A stretch of DNA of 64,000 bases, from the NCBI RefSeq assembly GCF_024054565.1, contig NZ_JAMXLR010000058.1:1-64000 (forward strand), written 5' to 3'. This stretch comes from Aeoliella straminimaris (lineage in GTDB: Bacteria; Planctomycetota; Planctomycetia; Pirellulales; Lacipirellulaceae). Shown here piece after piece: positions 30,413 to 35,876 of the stretch; positions within the stretch are counted from its first letter, which is position 1; every line of letters begins with the position of its first letter. The notes under the pieces are model-generated. The model was not told the origin of the DNA. It saw only the letters and a program-made list of their open reading frames with translations, and did not search any database. The position numbers and the translations under genes were made by a program.

Positions 30413-31873
30413 ATGGAAGCAGCAATCTACTCTTGGGCGGCTTTCGTCGCACATGTCACCACCTTCCTGATTGTCGCATTTCGCGTGATCATGCGCAAAC
30501 CGGCCGTGGGGGTTGCCCTGTCGTGGCTGCTATTGGTTGGGGTGATTCCAGGCGTGGGAGTACTATTCTACTTACTCGTCGGCGAACGCCGGGTGGGGCA
30601 ACGTCGCGCGAAGCGAATCGCCCAACTGCACACGGACTACTCCCTGCTGGCCGACCGCATGGTCGATCCGGCGATGACCAATGTCGACTGGTCGCAGCAT
30701 TCGCAGGCAGCTCGGGGAATGGATCGACTTGGGCACACCATGCTTGGCATTCCCACCGTGGCGGGCAGCTCTGGGCAGCTCTACACCGATTCGGCCGAGA
30801 TCCTCAAGCAGATGGCCGCCGATATCGATGCCGCAGAAACCAGCATCTTGATGGAATTCTACATTTGGAATGCCGGCGGTCTGGCCGACGACGTCACCCA
30901 GGCCCTGATTCGCGCGGCGCAGCGGGGTGTCGTGTGCCGGGTACTCGTCGATGCGGTGGGTGGAAGTCGATGGTGGAAAAGCGAGCAGCCAGCCCAACTT
31001 CGCGAAGCGGGTGTAAAGGTACTACCCGCATTTCCTGCGGGTATTTGGCAAGTGGTCTTCTCGCGTAACGACCTGCGACTGCATCGCAAGATTGTCGTGA
31101 TCGATGGCTCTCTCGCCTGGACCGGCAGCATGAACCTGGTAGATCCTCGCTTCTTCAAACAGGATGCCGGCGTCGGCGAGTGGGTAGATGCCATGGTGCG
31201 AGGCGAAGGCGCCGCCGTGGCGCCATTGGCGATGACCGTAATCGGCGACTGGATTGTCGAGTCAGACGAAACCATCGAGCAGGTGATGGAGTCGACCGAA
31301 CTCAGTCGCATCAAGCCACAGGGAGTGGCCGCGGTTCAAGTCATTCCTTCTGGTCCCGTCGAAACCTCCGATACGCTGCTGCAGATGCTGCTGGCGGTGA
31401 TCAATTCGGCGCAGGAAGAGCTAGTGCTCACCACCCCCTACTTTGTACCGGACGAGTCGTTGCTCCGCGCCATCTGCGGTGCAGCGGGGCGTGGGGTCAA
31501 AGTGCATTTGATCATCCCCGAGCGGGTCGATTCGCTCCTCACGCGCTACGCCAGCCGATCTTATCTGGAGGAACTCATCGACGTGGGCGTGCAGGTGCAT
31601 TTGTTCAAGCAAGGACTACTGCACACCAAGAGCGTAACGGCCGACCGGTCGATCTCGATGTTCGGCACCGTGAATCTCGACATGCGGAGCATCTGGCTAA
31701 ACTACGAGGTCTCACTTTTCGTGTATGGCAAGCAGTTTGGCGAACACCTTTACAACCTGCAACGGCAGTACATGGAGCAGAGCGACCGACTGGATCCAGA
31801 GACCTGGGCTGCCCGGCCCATGCGTGAAAAGTTGCTGGAAAACACGCTCCGCCTGATGAGCCCTGTGCTTTAG
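30413..31873 (+). CDS. cls: Cardiolipin synthase (phospholipase D superfamily)
   Basis: 486 residues from ATG 30413, the same length as Escherichia coli ClsA; the in-frame extension upstream is not conserved-looking. Two N-terminal transmembrane segments (WAAFVAHVTTFLIVAFRVI, LSWLLLVGVIPGVGVLFYLL) are followed by two catalytic HKD motifs: H224-x-K in LHRKIVVIDGSLAWTGSMN and H404-x-K in LHTKSVTADRSISMFGTVN. The enzyme joins phosphatidylglycerol units, or PG with another lipid, to form cardiolipin in the inner membrane. Single gene without an obvious operon. Confidence 0.92.
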   Translation: MEAAIYSWAAFVAHVTTFLIVAFRVIMRKPAVGVALSWLLLVGVIPGVGVLFYLLVGERRVGQRRAKRIAQLHTDYSLLADRMVDPAMTNVDWSQHSQAARGMDRLGHTMLGIPTVAGSSGQLYTDSAEILKQMAADIDAAETSILMEFYIWNAGGLADDVTQALIRAAQRGVVCRVLVDAVGGSRWWKSEQPAQLREAGVKVLPAFPAGIWQVVFSRNDLRLHRKIVVIDGSLAWTGSMNLVDPRFFKQDAGVGEWVDAMVRGEGAAVAPLAMTVIGDWIVESDETIEQVMESTELSRIKPQGVAAVQVIPSGPVETSDTLLQMLLAVINSAQEELVLTTPYFVPDESLLRAICGAAGRGVKVHLIIPERVDSLLTRYASRSYLEELIDVGVQVHLFKQGLLHTKSVTADRSISMFGTVNLDMRSIWLNYEVSLFVYGKQFGEHLYNLQRQYMEQSDRLDPETWAARPMREKLLENTLRLMSPVL

Positions 31874-31954
31874 ATCATTCACCGGTTCGCGTACAGGCGG
31901 GTTCGGGGGTCGCACCCGACAATCCAGGCTTATGAGGCCCGGCTGAGCACTGGC

Positions 31955-32060
31955 TCACCCGCGGTAGGTAGGATTTGGAGATCGGGGTTCAGGGAGGTTG
32001 CAGGCTGCAACTGCTCGCTTGCGCTTCCCTGCCCCCTGAATCCTGATCCCTGCCCCCTCC
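31955..32060 (-). repeat. Imperfect-palindrome spacer downstream of the tRNA cluster
   Basis: Contains the words GGGGTTCAGGGAGG and CCCTGCCCCCTGAATCCTGATCCCTGCCCCC, so it can fold back on itself (AGGATTCAGGGGGCAGGG against similar words on the other arm). It belongs to the same class of word-built spacers as those between the tRNA genes. Confidence 0.45.
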
Positions 32061-32063
32061 AAA

Positions 32064-32134
32064 TAGCCCGTAAGGGAACCGAACCCCTGCCGAAAAATTG
32101 AGGGTCTCGCATCCTGCCGCTAGACCATCGGGCC
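32064..32134 (-). tRNA. tRNA-like sequence, degenerate (Glu-like, anticodon unclear)
   Basis: 71 bases that align along their length with tRNA-Glu: acceptor GGCCCGA/ACGGGCT with an A-A mismatch at the last pair, D arm GTCTAGCGGCAGGAT and T arm AGGGG-TTCGGTT-CCCTT. The anticodon arm is abnormal: CGAGA faces TTTTT, and the 7-base loop CCCTCAA has C instead of the invariant T33. The anticodon would be CTC or, in another fold, CAA. Probably a pseudo-tRNA. No CCA is encoded. Confidence 0.45.
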
Positions 32135-32140
32135 ATATTG

Positions 32141-32647
32141 TCATTTCATCCGCTCTTCGATTTCGTCTGTCAAGTCACTAAACGTCACGTGCGGGTTCAT
32201 CCTGTAGATCGCAAGTTTCTCCTCTTCGTGAATCACCGGCAGCGACAGCCGTACGTAGTTTTGAATTCGCTTGCGCAGCCCCAGCTTTCCTCGCTCGGGA
32301 ATATTGCGGGGAACAATCAGGTAAGCGGTTGCTTCTTCTCCCAGCAGTCGTTGCATCGTCTCAAACGCCTGTAGTCGACTCGTTCTCGTCAGCATGTTAA
32401 GCACGTGATTGCATACGATTGTGTCGTACGGCCCTTCGACTGGCGTTTGGCGGTAGTACGGATCGAACGCATCCCAGCCGAAGTGAGCGGCGTCGAATCC
32501 GAAGCCGCAACCAAAGTCGAGCACCCGCCCGCGGACCATGCCATGGCTGGTAAGCCAAAGGGCGCCAGCGCTCACCTGGGTGCGTCGCACGGCGCCGCCA
32601 AGTTCCTTGACGTAACGATATCCGCGGCCGGTTCGTATTTTGGACAT
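32141..32647 (-). CDS. Small class I SAM-dependent methyltransferase inside the tRNA cluster
   Basis: 168 residues. The SAM-binding motif I reads VLDFGCGFGFD near residue 43, followed by FDPYYRQ and TIVCNHVLNML (motif for the catalytic-side strand). The N-terminus (MSKIRTGRGYRYVKEL) and C-terminus are short. Proteins of this compact type occur in phage and mobile elements as well as bacterial genomes; the target is unknown. It sits between a degenerate tRNA (6 bases downstream) and tRNA-Tyr (34 bases upstream) on the same strand, so it is probably co-transcribed with the tRNAs. A role in modifying tRNA would fit but is only an inference. Confidence 0.75.
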   Translation of the reverse strand: MSKIRTGRGYRYVKELGGAVRRTQVSAGALWLTSHGMVRGRVLDFGCGFGFDAAHFGWDAFDPYYRQTPVEGPYDTIVCNHVLNMLTRTSRLQAFETMQRLLGEEATAYLIVPRNIPERGKLGLRKRIQNYVRLSLPVIHEEEKLAIYRMNPHVTFSDLTDEIEERMK

Positions 32648-32681
32648 GGTTACGGTTCATGGGATTAGCTAATTCAGTTAG

Positions 32682-32763
32682 TGCGCCGGGACGGAGTCGA
32701 ACCGCCACAGCTCGAAAGCGGGTGGGTTACAACCACTGGGGCTCGCCAATGCCCAGCCGACGC
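32682..32763 (-). tRNA. tRNA-Tyr (GTA)
   Basis: 82 bases. Acceptor GCGTCGG/CCGGCGC, D stem GGGC/GCCC, anticodon loop TTGTAAC, and a class II variable arm containing GCT-TTCG-AGC. T arm GGCGG-TTCGACT-CCGTC. Discriminator A; CCA not encoded. Confidence 0.9.
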
Positions 32764-32767
32764 GTAG

Positions 32768-32841
32768 TAGCACGAGTGGGAGTCGAACCCACAGGCACGA
32801 AGGTTTGAGCTTCGCCGCTTTGCCAGTTTGCGTACCGTGCC
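32768..32841 (-). tRNA. tRNA with Leu anticodon CAA but a short (class I) variable loop
   Basis: 74 bases, complete cloverleaf: acceptor GGCACGG/TCGTGCT (two G-T pairs), D arm CGC/GCG, perfect anticodon stem CGAAG/CTTCG with loop CTCAAAC (anticodon CAA), T arm GTGGG-TTCGACT-CCCAC. The variable loop is only 5 bases, whereas bacterial tRNA-Leu is class II with a long arm. Charging identity is therefore uncertain. Confidence 0.8.
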
Positions 32842-32928
32842 ATGCGAATGCGGAAGTTGAAATTCGGAATGCGGAATTCAAACAATCTGATTCTGCATTC
32901 CGACTTCTGCATTCCGAACTCCCATAAG
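32842..32928 (-). repeat. Imperfect-palindrome spacer (GCATTCCGAATTC type)
   Basis: Built from the words GGAATGCGGAATTC, CTGCATTCCG and CATTCCGAACTCC, arranged so that the left half (CGGAATGCGG) can pair with the right half (CTGCATTCCG). A related spacer fills 33004-33090. Confidence 0.6.
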
Positions 32929-33003
32929 CGTCCCCGGCGGGATTTGAACCCGCGTCCTCCACCGTGACAGGGTGGCGAGCACTCCAAGCTGCTCCACGAG
33001 GAC
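32929..33003 (-). tRNA. tRNA-Asp (GTC)
   Basis: 75 bases. Acceptor GTCCTCG/CGGGGAC, D stem GAGC/GCTC, anticodon stem CCACC/GGTGG with loop CTGTCAC, T arm GCGGG-TTCAAAT-CCCGC. Discriminator G, as expected for Asp. Confidence 0.9.
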
Positions 33004-33090
33004 GTTGTGTGAATGCGGAGTTCGGAACTCGGAATGCGGAATGGTTGGCGATTCACTCCGCATTCCCCATTCCGAATTCCGCATTTGAAG
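33004..33090 (-). repeat. Imperfect-palindrome spacer (GCATTCCGAATTC type), second copy
   Basis: Words GAATGCGGAGTTCGGAACTCGG, then GGAATGCGGAATGG, then ACTCCGCATTCCCCATTCCGAATTCCGCATT. The two halves are inverted repeats of each other and related to 32842-32928. Confidence 0.6.
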
Positions 33091-33163
33091 TACCCAGAGC
33101 AGGATTCGAACCTGCAAACACCTGATCCTAAGTCAGGCCGCTCGCCAGTTGGCGTATCTGGGC
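33091..33163 (-). tRNA. tRNA with Leu anticodon TAG but a short (class I) variable loop
   Basis: 73 bases. Acceptor GCCCAGA/TCTGGGT, D arm CGC/GCG with TGG in the loop, anticodon stem CCTGA/TCAGG with loop CTTAGGA (anticodon TAG), T arm GCAGG-TTCGAAT-CCTGC. The variable loop is 5 bases. It resembles the CAA tRNA at 32768-32841 in its D arm, so the two may be related. Confidence 0.8.
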
Positions 33164-33175
33164 ATCTTGCCGGAG

Positions 33176-33248
33176 TAGTCCCGGGTGGACTCGAACCACC
33201 GCTCTTCTTCGTGTGAGGAAGCTGCCTTTGCCGCCAGGCCACAGGACT
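33176..33248 (-). tRNA. tRNA-Val (CAC)
   Basis: 73 bases. Acceptor AGTCCTG/CGGGACT, D stem GCC/GGC, anticodon loop CTCACAC with stem GCTTC/GAAGA (outer pair mismatched), T arm GGTGG-TTCGAGT-CCACC. CAC is a non-essential valine anticodon in bacteria. Confidence 0.8.
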
Positions 33249-33334
33249 GTGAATGATCAATTCCCAATGACTAATGACCAATTACCAAGTGTTCGAATTG
33301 GTCATTGGGTATTTCTTCATTGGTCATTGCAGAG
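33249..33334 (-). repeat. Imperfect-palindrome spacer (CCAATGACCAAT type)
   Basis: Left half CCCAATGACTAATGACCAATT, right half AATTGGTCATTGGG followed by TTCATTGGTCATT. Inverted repeat, different in sequence from the other spacers but similar in style. Confidence 0.6.
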
Positions 33335-33406
33335 TTCCGGGGGTTGGAATCGAACCTCCAATCGTCGGCTTAACAGGCCGCCGCCTTACCATTTGGCCAC
33401 ACCGGA
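33335..33406 (-). tRNA. tRNA-Asn-like (GTT), T stem and acceptor irregular
   Basis: 72 bases. Acceptor TCCGGTG/CCCCGGA has one T-C mismatch. The D stem GGCC/GGC and anticodon loop CTGTTAA (GTT) look normal. The T arm GGAGG-TTCGATT-CCAAC pairs badly unless shifted to an 8-base loop. Probably a degenerate or weakly functional copy. Confidence 0.6.
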
Positions 33407-33417
33407 TTAATGCTCAG

Positions 33418-33492
33418 TCAGGACGGCTGGATTTGAACCAGCGATCTCCGGTTCCCGAAACCGGCGGAATGCCCCGACTTTCCCACGTCCTG
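33418..33492 (-). tRNA. tRNA-Pro (CGG)
   Basis: 75 bases. Perfect acceptor CAGGACG/CGTCCTG, D stem GGAA/TTCC, anticodon stem CCGGT/ACCGG with loop TTCGGGA, T arm GCTGG-TTCAAAT-CCAGC. Confidence 0.9.
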
Positions 33493-33496
33493 AAAA

Positions 33497-33567
33497 TGCG
33501 CCCAGCCGGAATCGAACCGACACACCCTCGATGGCAACGAGGAAGGCTCCCACTACATCATGGGCGC
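33497..33567 (-). tRNA. tRNA-Gly (GCC), unusual D arm
   Basis: 71 bases. Perfect acceptor GCGCCCA/TGGGCGC, anticodon stem CCTCG/CGAGG with loop TTGCCAT, T arm GTCGG-TTCGATT-CCGGC. The D region ATGTAGTGGGAGCCTT does not form a normal stem. Only 4 bases from tRNA-Pro. Confidence 0.8.
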
Positions 33568-33619
33568 AAGTTAGTGCGATTTAAGTTGTCAAAGATCGAC
33601 GGCTATTGGCCTTTCCGAT

Positions 33620-33692
33620 TTGGCGTGGGAGGATTTGAACCTCCGACCCACGACTTATAAGGTCGCCGCTTTCACCACTGAGCTACACGCCA
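33620..33692 (-). tRNA. tRNA-Ile (TAT)
   Basis: 73 bases. Perfect acceptor TGGCGTG/CACGCCA, D stem GCT/AGC, anticodon stem GCGAC/GTCGT with loop CTTATAA, T arm GGAGG-TTCAAAT-CCTCC. A genomically encoded TAT anticodon is uncommon in bacteria, which normally read AUA with a lysidine-modified CAT tRNA. Confidence 0.85.
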
Positions 33693-33702
33693 GGGCGATG
33701 AG

Positions 33703-33774
33703 TGGGGCCGGAGGGATTCGAACCCTCACTGCTCGGATTAAAAGTCCGATGTGCAACCGTTACACCACAGCCCC
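33703..33774 (-). tRNA. tRNA-Lys (TTT)
   Basis: 72 bases. Acceptor GGGGCTG/CGGCCCC, D stem GTG/CAC, anticodon stem TCGGA/TCCGA with loop CTTTTAA, T arm GAGGG-TTCGAAT-CCCTC. Confidence 0.9.
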
Positions 33775-33877
33775 CAAGAGCTTGGGCGTATTCGTTTGCT
33801 TCGTTGTCGAGTGGACATGCTCACTCTCCTATTGGTTCGATGTTCGTTGGGTATTTCGTCATTCGTCATTCACCAAG
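33775..33877 (-). repeat. Word-built spacer related to 33249-33334
   Basis: Contains ATTGGTTCGATGTTCGTTGGGTATTTCGTCATTCGTCATTC in pieces that resemble the GGGTATTTCTTCATTGGTCATT half of the 33249-33334 spacer. The matching left half is weak. Confidence 0.4.
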
Positions 33878-33949
33878 TGGTACACCTAAGAATCGAACTT
33901 AGCGCCGCGGTCTTATCAGAACCACTTGGGCCACCAGCCCTCGACTACC
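33878..33949 (-). tRNA. tRNA-Ile-like (GAT), degenerate
   Basis: 72 bases. T arm CTAAG-TTCGATT-CTTAG is perfect and the anticodon loop is CTGATAA (GAT). The acceptor GGTAGTC/GTGTACC has two mismatches and the D loop between GGGC and GCCC is only 5 bases. Probably a pseudo-tRNA. Confidence 0.55.
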
Positions 33950-34038
33950 GTGTTGGCTGCAAGCTGTAAGCTTTAGGCTATAAGCCAGATATTCTGCTTC
34001 TGCCCCACAGCTAATGGCCCATAGCCCATACCCTCCAG
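33950..34038 (-). repeat. Imperfect-palindrome spacer (GCTTATAGCC type)
   Basis: Contains AAGCTGTAAGCTTTAGGCTATAAGCC and later AGCTAATGGCCCATAGCCCATA, near-inverted words of the same style as the other spacers. Confidence 0.5.
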
Positions 34039-34110
34039 CACCCCGTGAGGGAATCGAACCCTCATCAGCGGATTGAAAGCCCGCTATCCTCACCGTTAGA
34101 CCAACGGGGC
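34039..34110 (-). tRNA. tRNA-Glu (TTC)
   Basis: 72 bases. Acceptor GCCCCGT/ACGGGGT, D arm GTC/GAT, anticodon stem GCGGG/TCCGC with loop CTTTCAA, T arm GAGGG-TTCGATT-CCCTC, discriminator G. Confidence 0.9.
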
Positions 34111-34978
34111 GTGTTAGAGCGCTTTCATCTTTGGTGCACCGGTTTGGCTTGTTTTGTTGGCCCGCTGCTTTGTCGGCCTGCATCGACGGATGGCAACTCG
34201 CCTGCTTCGGCCTCCGCGCATCGAGCCAACACTCCGGCGCCAACCCAGCACACCAATTCTGAAAACGCTCAAAAAAGTCGGTATTAGCGCAAGCTCTATC
34301 CCGACTGGCGATGACCCTCCGCCGAGTTCGACTCGGCGAAGTCTGCACACGGGCGTGTTAAACCCTTCATCACCTTCACCTCTGTTGTTGATGTCTCCAT
34401 CGCCCAACAGCAGGCCGTAGTGCAACGAGCCTTCTGAGGTTGGTTCGAGCGGCCCGTCGGACACTCTCGCCGCGCTCGATCGATTTCCTACTCCGGGAAG
34501 TAGTCCGCCGATCCCCTTTCGGGCTGCACGAACACCTTGCGGCGTTCGCAGTAGGCACTTCGACTCTGTCGCACGCACGGTTTGCTGCCGCCCCCTGGGG
34601 TTGGCAGCTTCCCGGACACTTCGGATCCCAAATCCGACGGGGCATTAAGCCCCCGTCCAGCACGTTTCGCGATAACCGCACCTAATTCGCAATCTTTCGG
34701 GTAGCATTCCGCCAGTAGGACGGCGACTCTAACCCTCAGTTACTTGACGGCATCCCTGCTCCTACACAGGTCTCCGCCGGCTTCACCGCCAGATGTTGCG
34801 ACGGGCGAACGCCGCGCACTGGCCAGCCTTTCGTCTATCTCCCTCGCGAGGAGGAAGCCAACCGCCCGTGCTGGGCAAGCTGGTTTACAGTCCGGGCGAC
34901 ATCACGGACTATGATCCCGTTTTCTCCTTATGTGAAAATTAATCCTGCACGCACCGGTGGCGCAGCGAGTTGGAATGA
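34111..34978 (-). other. Gene-less, strongly structured stretch inside the tRNA cluster
   Basis: 868 bases without a convincing gene, between tRNA-Glu and tRNA-Phe. On the minus strand there are consecutive perfect or near-perfect hairpins: 34584-34608 (GCTGCC...GGCAGC), 34621-34637 (TCGGAT-TTGGG-ATCCGA), 34636-34657 (GACGGGG...CCCCGTC) and 34525-34552 (CTGCGAAC...GTTCGTGCAG). The 34621-34637 hairpin is also an exact tRNA-Pro anticodon arm (loop TTTGGGA, anticodon TGG), but acceptor and T arms are not conserved. I looked for RNase P RNA, tmRNA and SRP RNA hallmarks and did not find them. It may be a structured RNA or a run of decayed tRNAs. Confidence 0.4.
34114..34152 (+). repeat. 39-bp dispersed repeat, copy 1
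   Basis: 35 of 39 bases match 56610-56648 (core GATCTTTGGTGTACCGGTTTGG at the other site, with one difference here). It starts 4 bases upstream of the 5' end of tRNA-Glu. Confidence 0.7.
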
Positions 34979-35050
34979 TGGGCTGGGAGGCGCTCGAATC
35001 CTCGTCTCCTGGGCTTCAACCAGGTGCCGGGCGATCTCAGCTACCAGCCC
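34979..35050 (-). tRNA. tRNA-Phe (GAA)
   Basis: 72 bases. Perfect acceptor GGGCTGG/CCAGCCC, D stem GCTG/CGGC, anticodon stem CCTGG/CCAGG with loop TTGAAGC. The T arm GAGGA-TTCGAGC-GCCTC has one mismatch and the D loop lacks the usual GG pair, so the copy is slightly irregular. First tRNA of the cluster in transcription order. Confidence 0.75.
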
Positions 35051-35089
35051 ATGTTGGTTGGGGCCTCCATTGGCACACGACCAAAGAAA

Positions 35090-35120
35090 AAGGCCCGGTG
35101 TCGCTTCGACACCGGGCCTT
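35090..35120 (-). terminator. Intrinsic terminator after the 52-residue open frame
   Basis: A 13-bp GC-rich perfect stem (arms AAGGCCCGGTGTC and GACACCGGGCCTT) with a 5-base loop. On the minus strand it is followed by TTTTTCTTT, so it ends minus-strand transcription coming from 35149-35307 and insulates the tRNA cluster. Confidence 0.8.
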
Positions 35121-35148
35121 CGGACTCTTCAATGAGTTCGACCAAGTG

Positions 35149-35307
35149 TCACAAACGCCGTTGTTCGAGGCCTTCATAGTCAGGCAGCGCGTAGCCTGAT
35201 CCATCGTTCGCCAGATTGGCAAACTCAATCGGGCACCGCTCGGACGCTATAGGTAAGCCCCCGGCAATCGACGACGGTATATCGAGGTGAGATTGTAAAT
35301 TCGTCAT
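35149..35307 (-). CDS. Small protein of 52 residues, unknown
   Basis: ATG 35307 is preceded by an AGGAAA box about 6 bases upstream and the TGA is followed 29 bases later by a strong terminator, so a short monocistronic gene is likely. The product begins MTNLQSHLDIPSS and ends YEGLEQRRL; it is hydrophilic, without a signal peptide or membrane segment, and has a single Cys. I do not recognise it. The alternative is that this is a non-coding transcript ending at the same terminator. From 35308 to 35670 I see no further gene. Confidence 0.45.
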   Translation of the reverse strand: MTNLQSHLDIPSSIAGGLPIASERCPIEFANLANDGSGYALPDYEGLEQRRL

Positions 35308-35670
35308 TGGTGTTTCCTGTGTCTTCTCTTCTAGCCGCCAGCTTACGGGTGTTTCGCAGTCTCTCTCCCTAAGAGGGGCAAACCGGCGATGGGTTCGTGC
35401 AGAATTCTAAGAACTTCTGGAAAACAGTCGGCTGGCCCACCCTGACAACTGCCCCCCCTCCGTGACAGTGAAGCCTCCTGTCGTTGCCGGGGGAGTCGTC
35501 TCAGGCTCACACGATATTCTATTCACTTTCCCCCCCGCCTTGGCCAAATCCCCCGTCCGTCACGCGCGATCGGCCCATTTCGAACCCGCTGAGATAACGC
35601 ATTCTGCAAGCCGCAGGTGGAAATTGCACAACTGCGTGGCAGCCCTTGCATGCCCGTTGGGCGATACCGG

Positions 35671-35687
35671 TGCGTTGTTGGCACGCA
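35671..35687 (+). promoter_or_regulatory. NtrC-like palindrome upstream of the nitrate cluster
   Basis: TGCGTTGTTGGCACGCA is a 17-base palindrome with the TGC-N11-GCA layout of NtrC-type sites (consensus TGCACY-N5-GGTGCA). It is centred about 115 bases upstream of the predicted sigma-54 transcription start, a normal distance for an enhancer. Confidence 0.4.
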
Positions 35688-35765
35688 GGGGGCATTTGGC
35701 GCCCAGGGCCCTGCTGGGTGGTTCACTGGGATACCCAGGGCGGTCATTTTTTGCCCACGTGGATT

Positions 35766-35782
35766 CTGGCATACCACTTGCC
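35766..35782 (+). promoter_or_regulatory. Sigma-54 (-24/-12) promoter of the nitrate assimilation cluster
   Basis: CTGGCATACCACTTGCC has the TGGCA and TTGC elements with the obligatory spacing (GG to GC 10 bases apart). Transcription would start near 35793, leaving an 84-base leader with a small hairpin (GTGCC...GGCAC) before nrtA. Confidence 0.55.
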
Positions 35783-35876
35783 TTAGCGGAAAAGCGAATC
35801 AGGACGATTCTCAGGCGGGTGCCAGGGACCAGGCACGAATTCGATCAGCGAACGGAAATAACCTGGGAGAATCTCC

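Noticed and set aside
32727..33281. 184-codon open frame across the tRNA genes
   Set aside because: It reads through tRNA-Leu, tRNA-Asp and others; composition reflects tRNA and spacer repeats.
34111..34978. RNase P RNA, tmRNA or SRP RNA in the structured block
   Set aside because: I searched for GAGGAAAGTCC and CAGAACCC (RNase P), TTCGAC plus ALAA tag codons (tmRNA) and GGAAGGAAGCAGCC (SRP) on both strands and found none.
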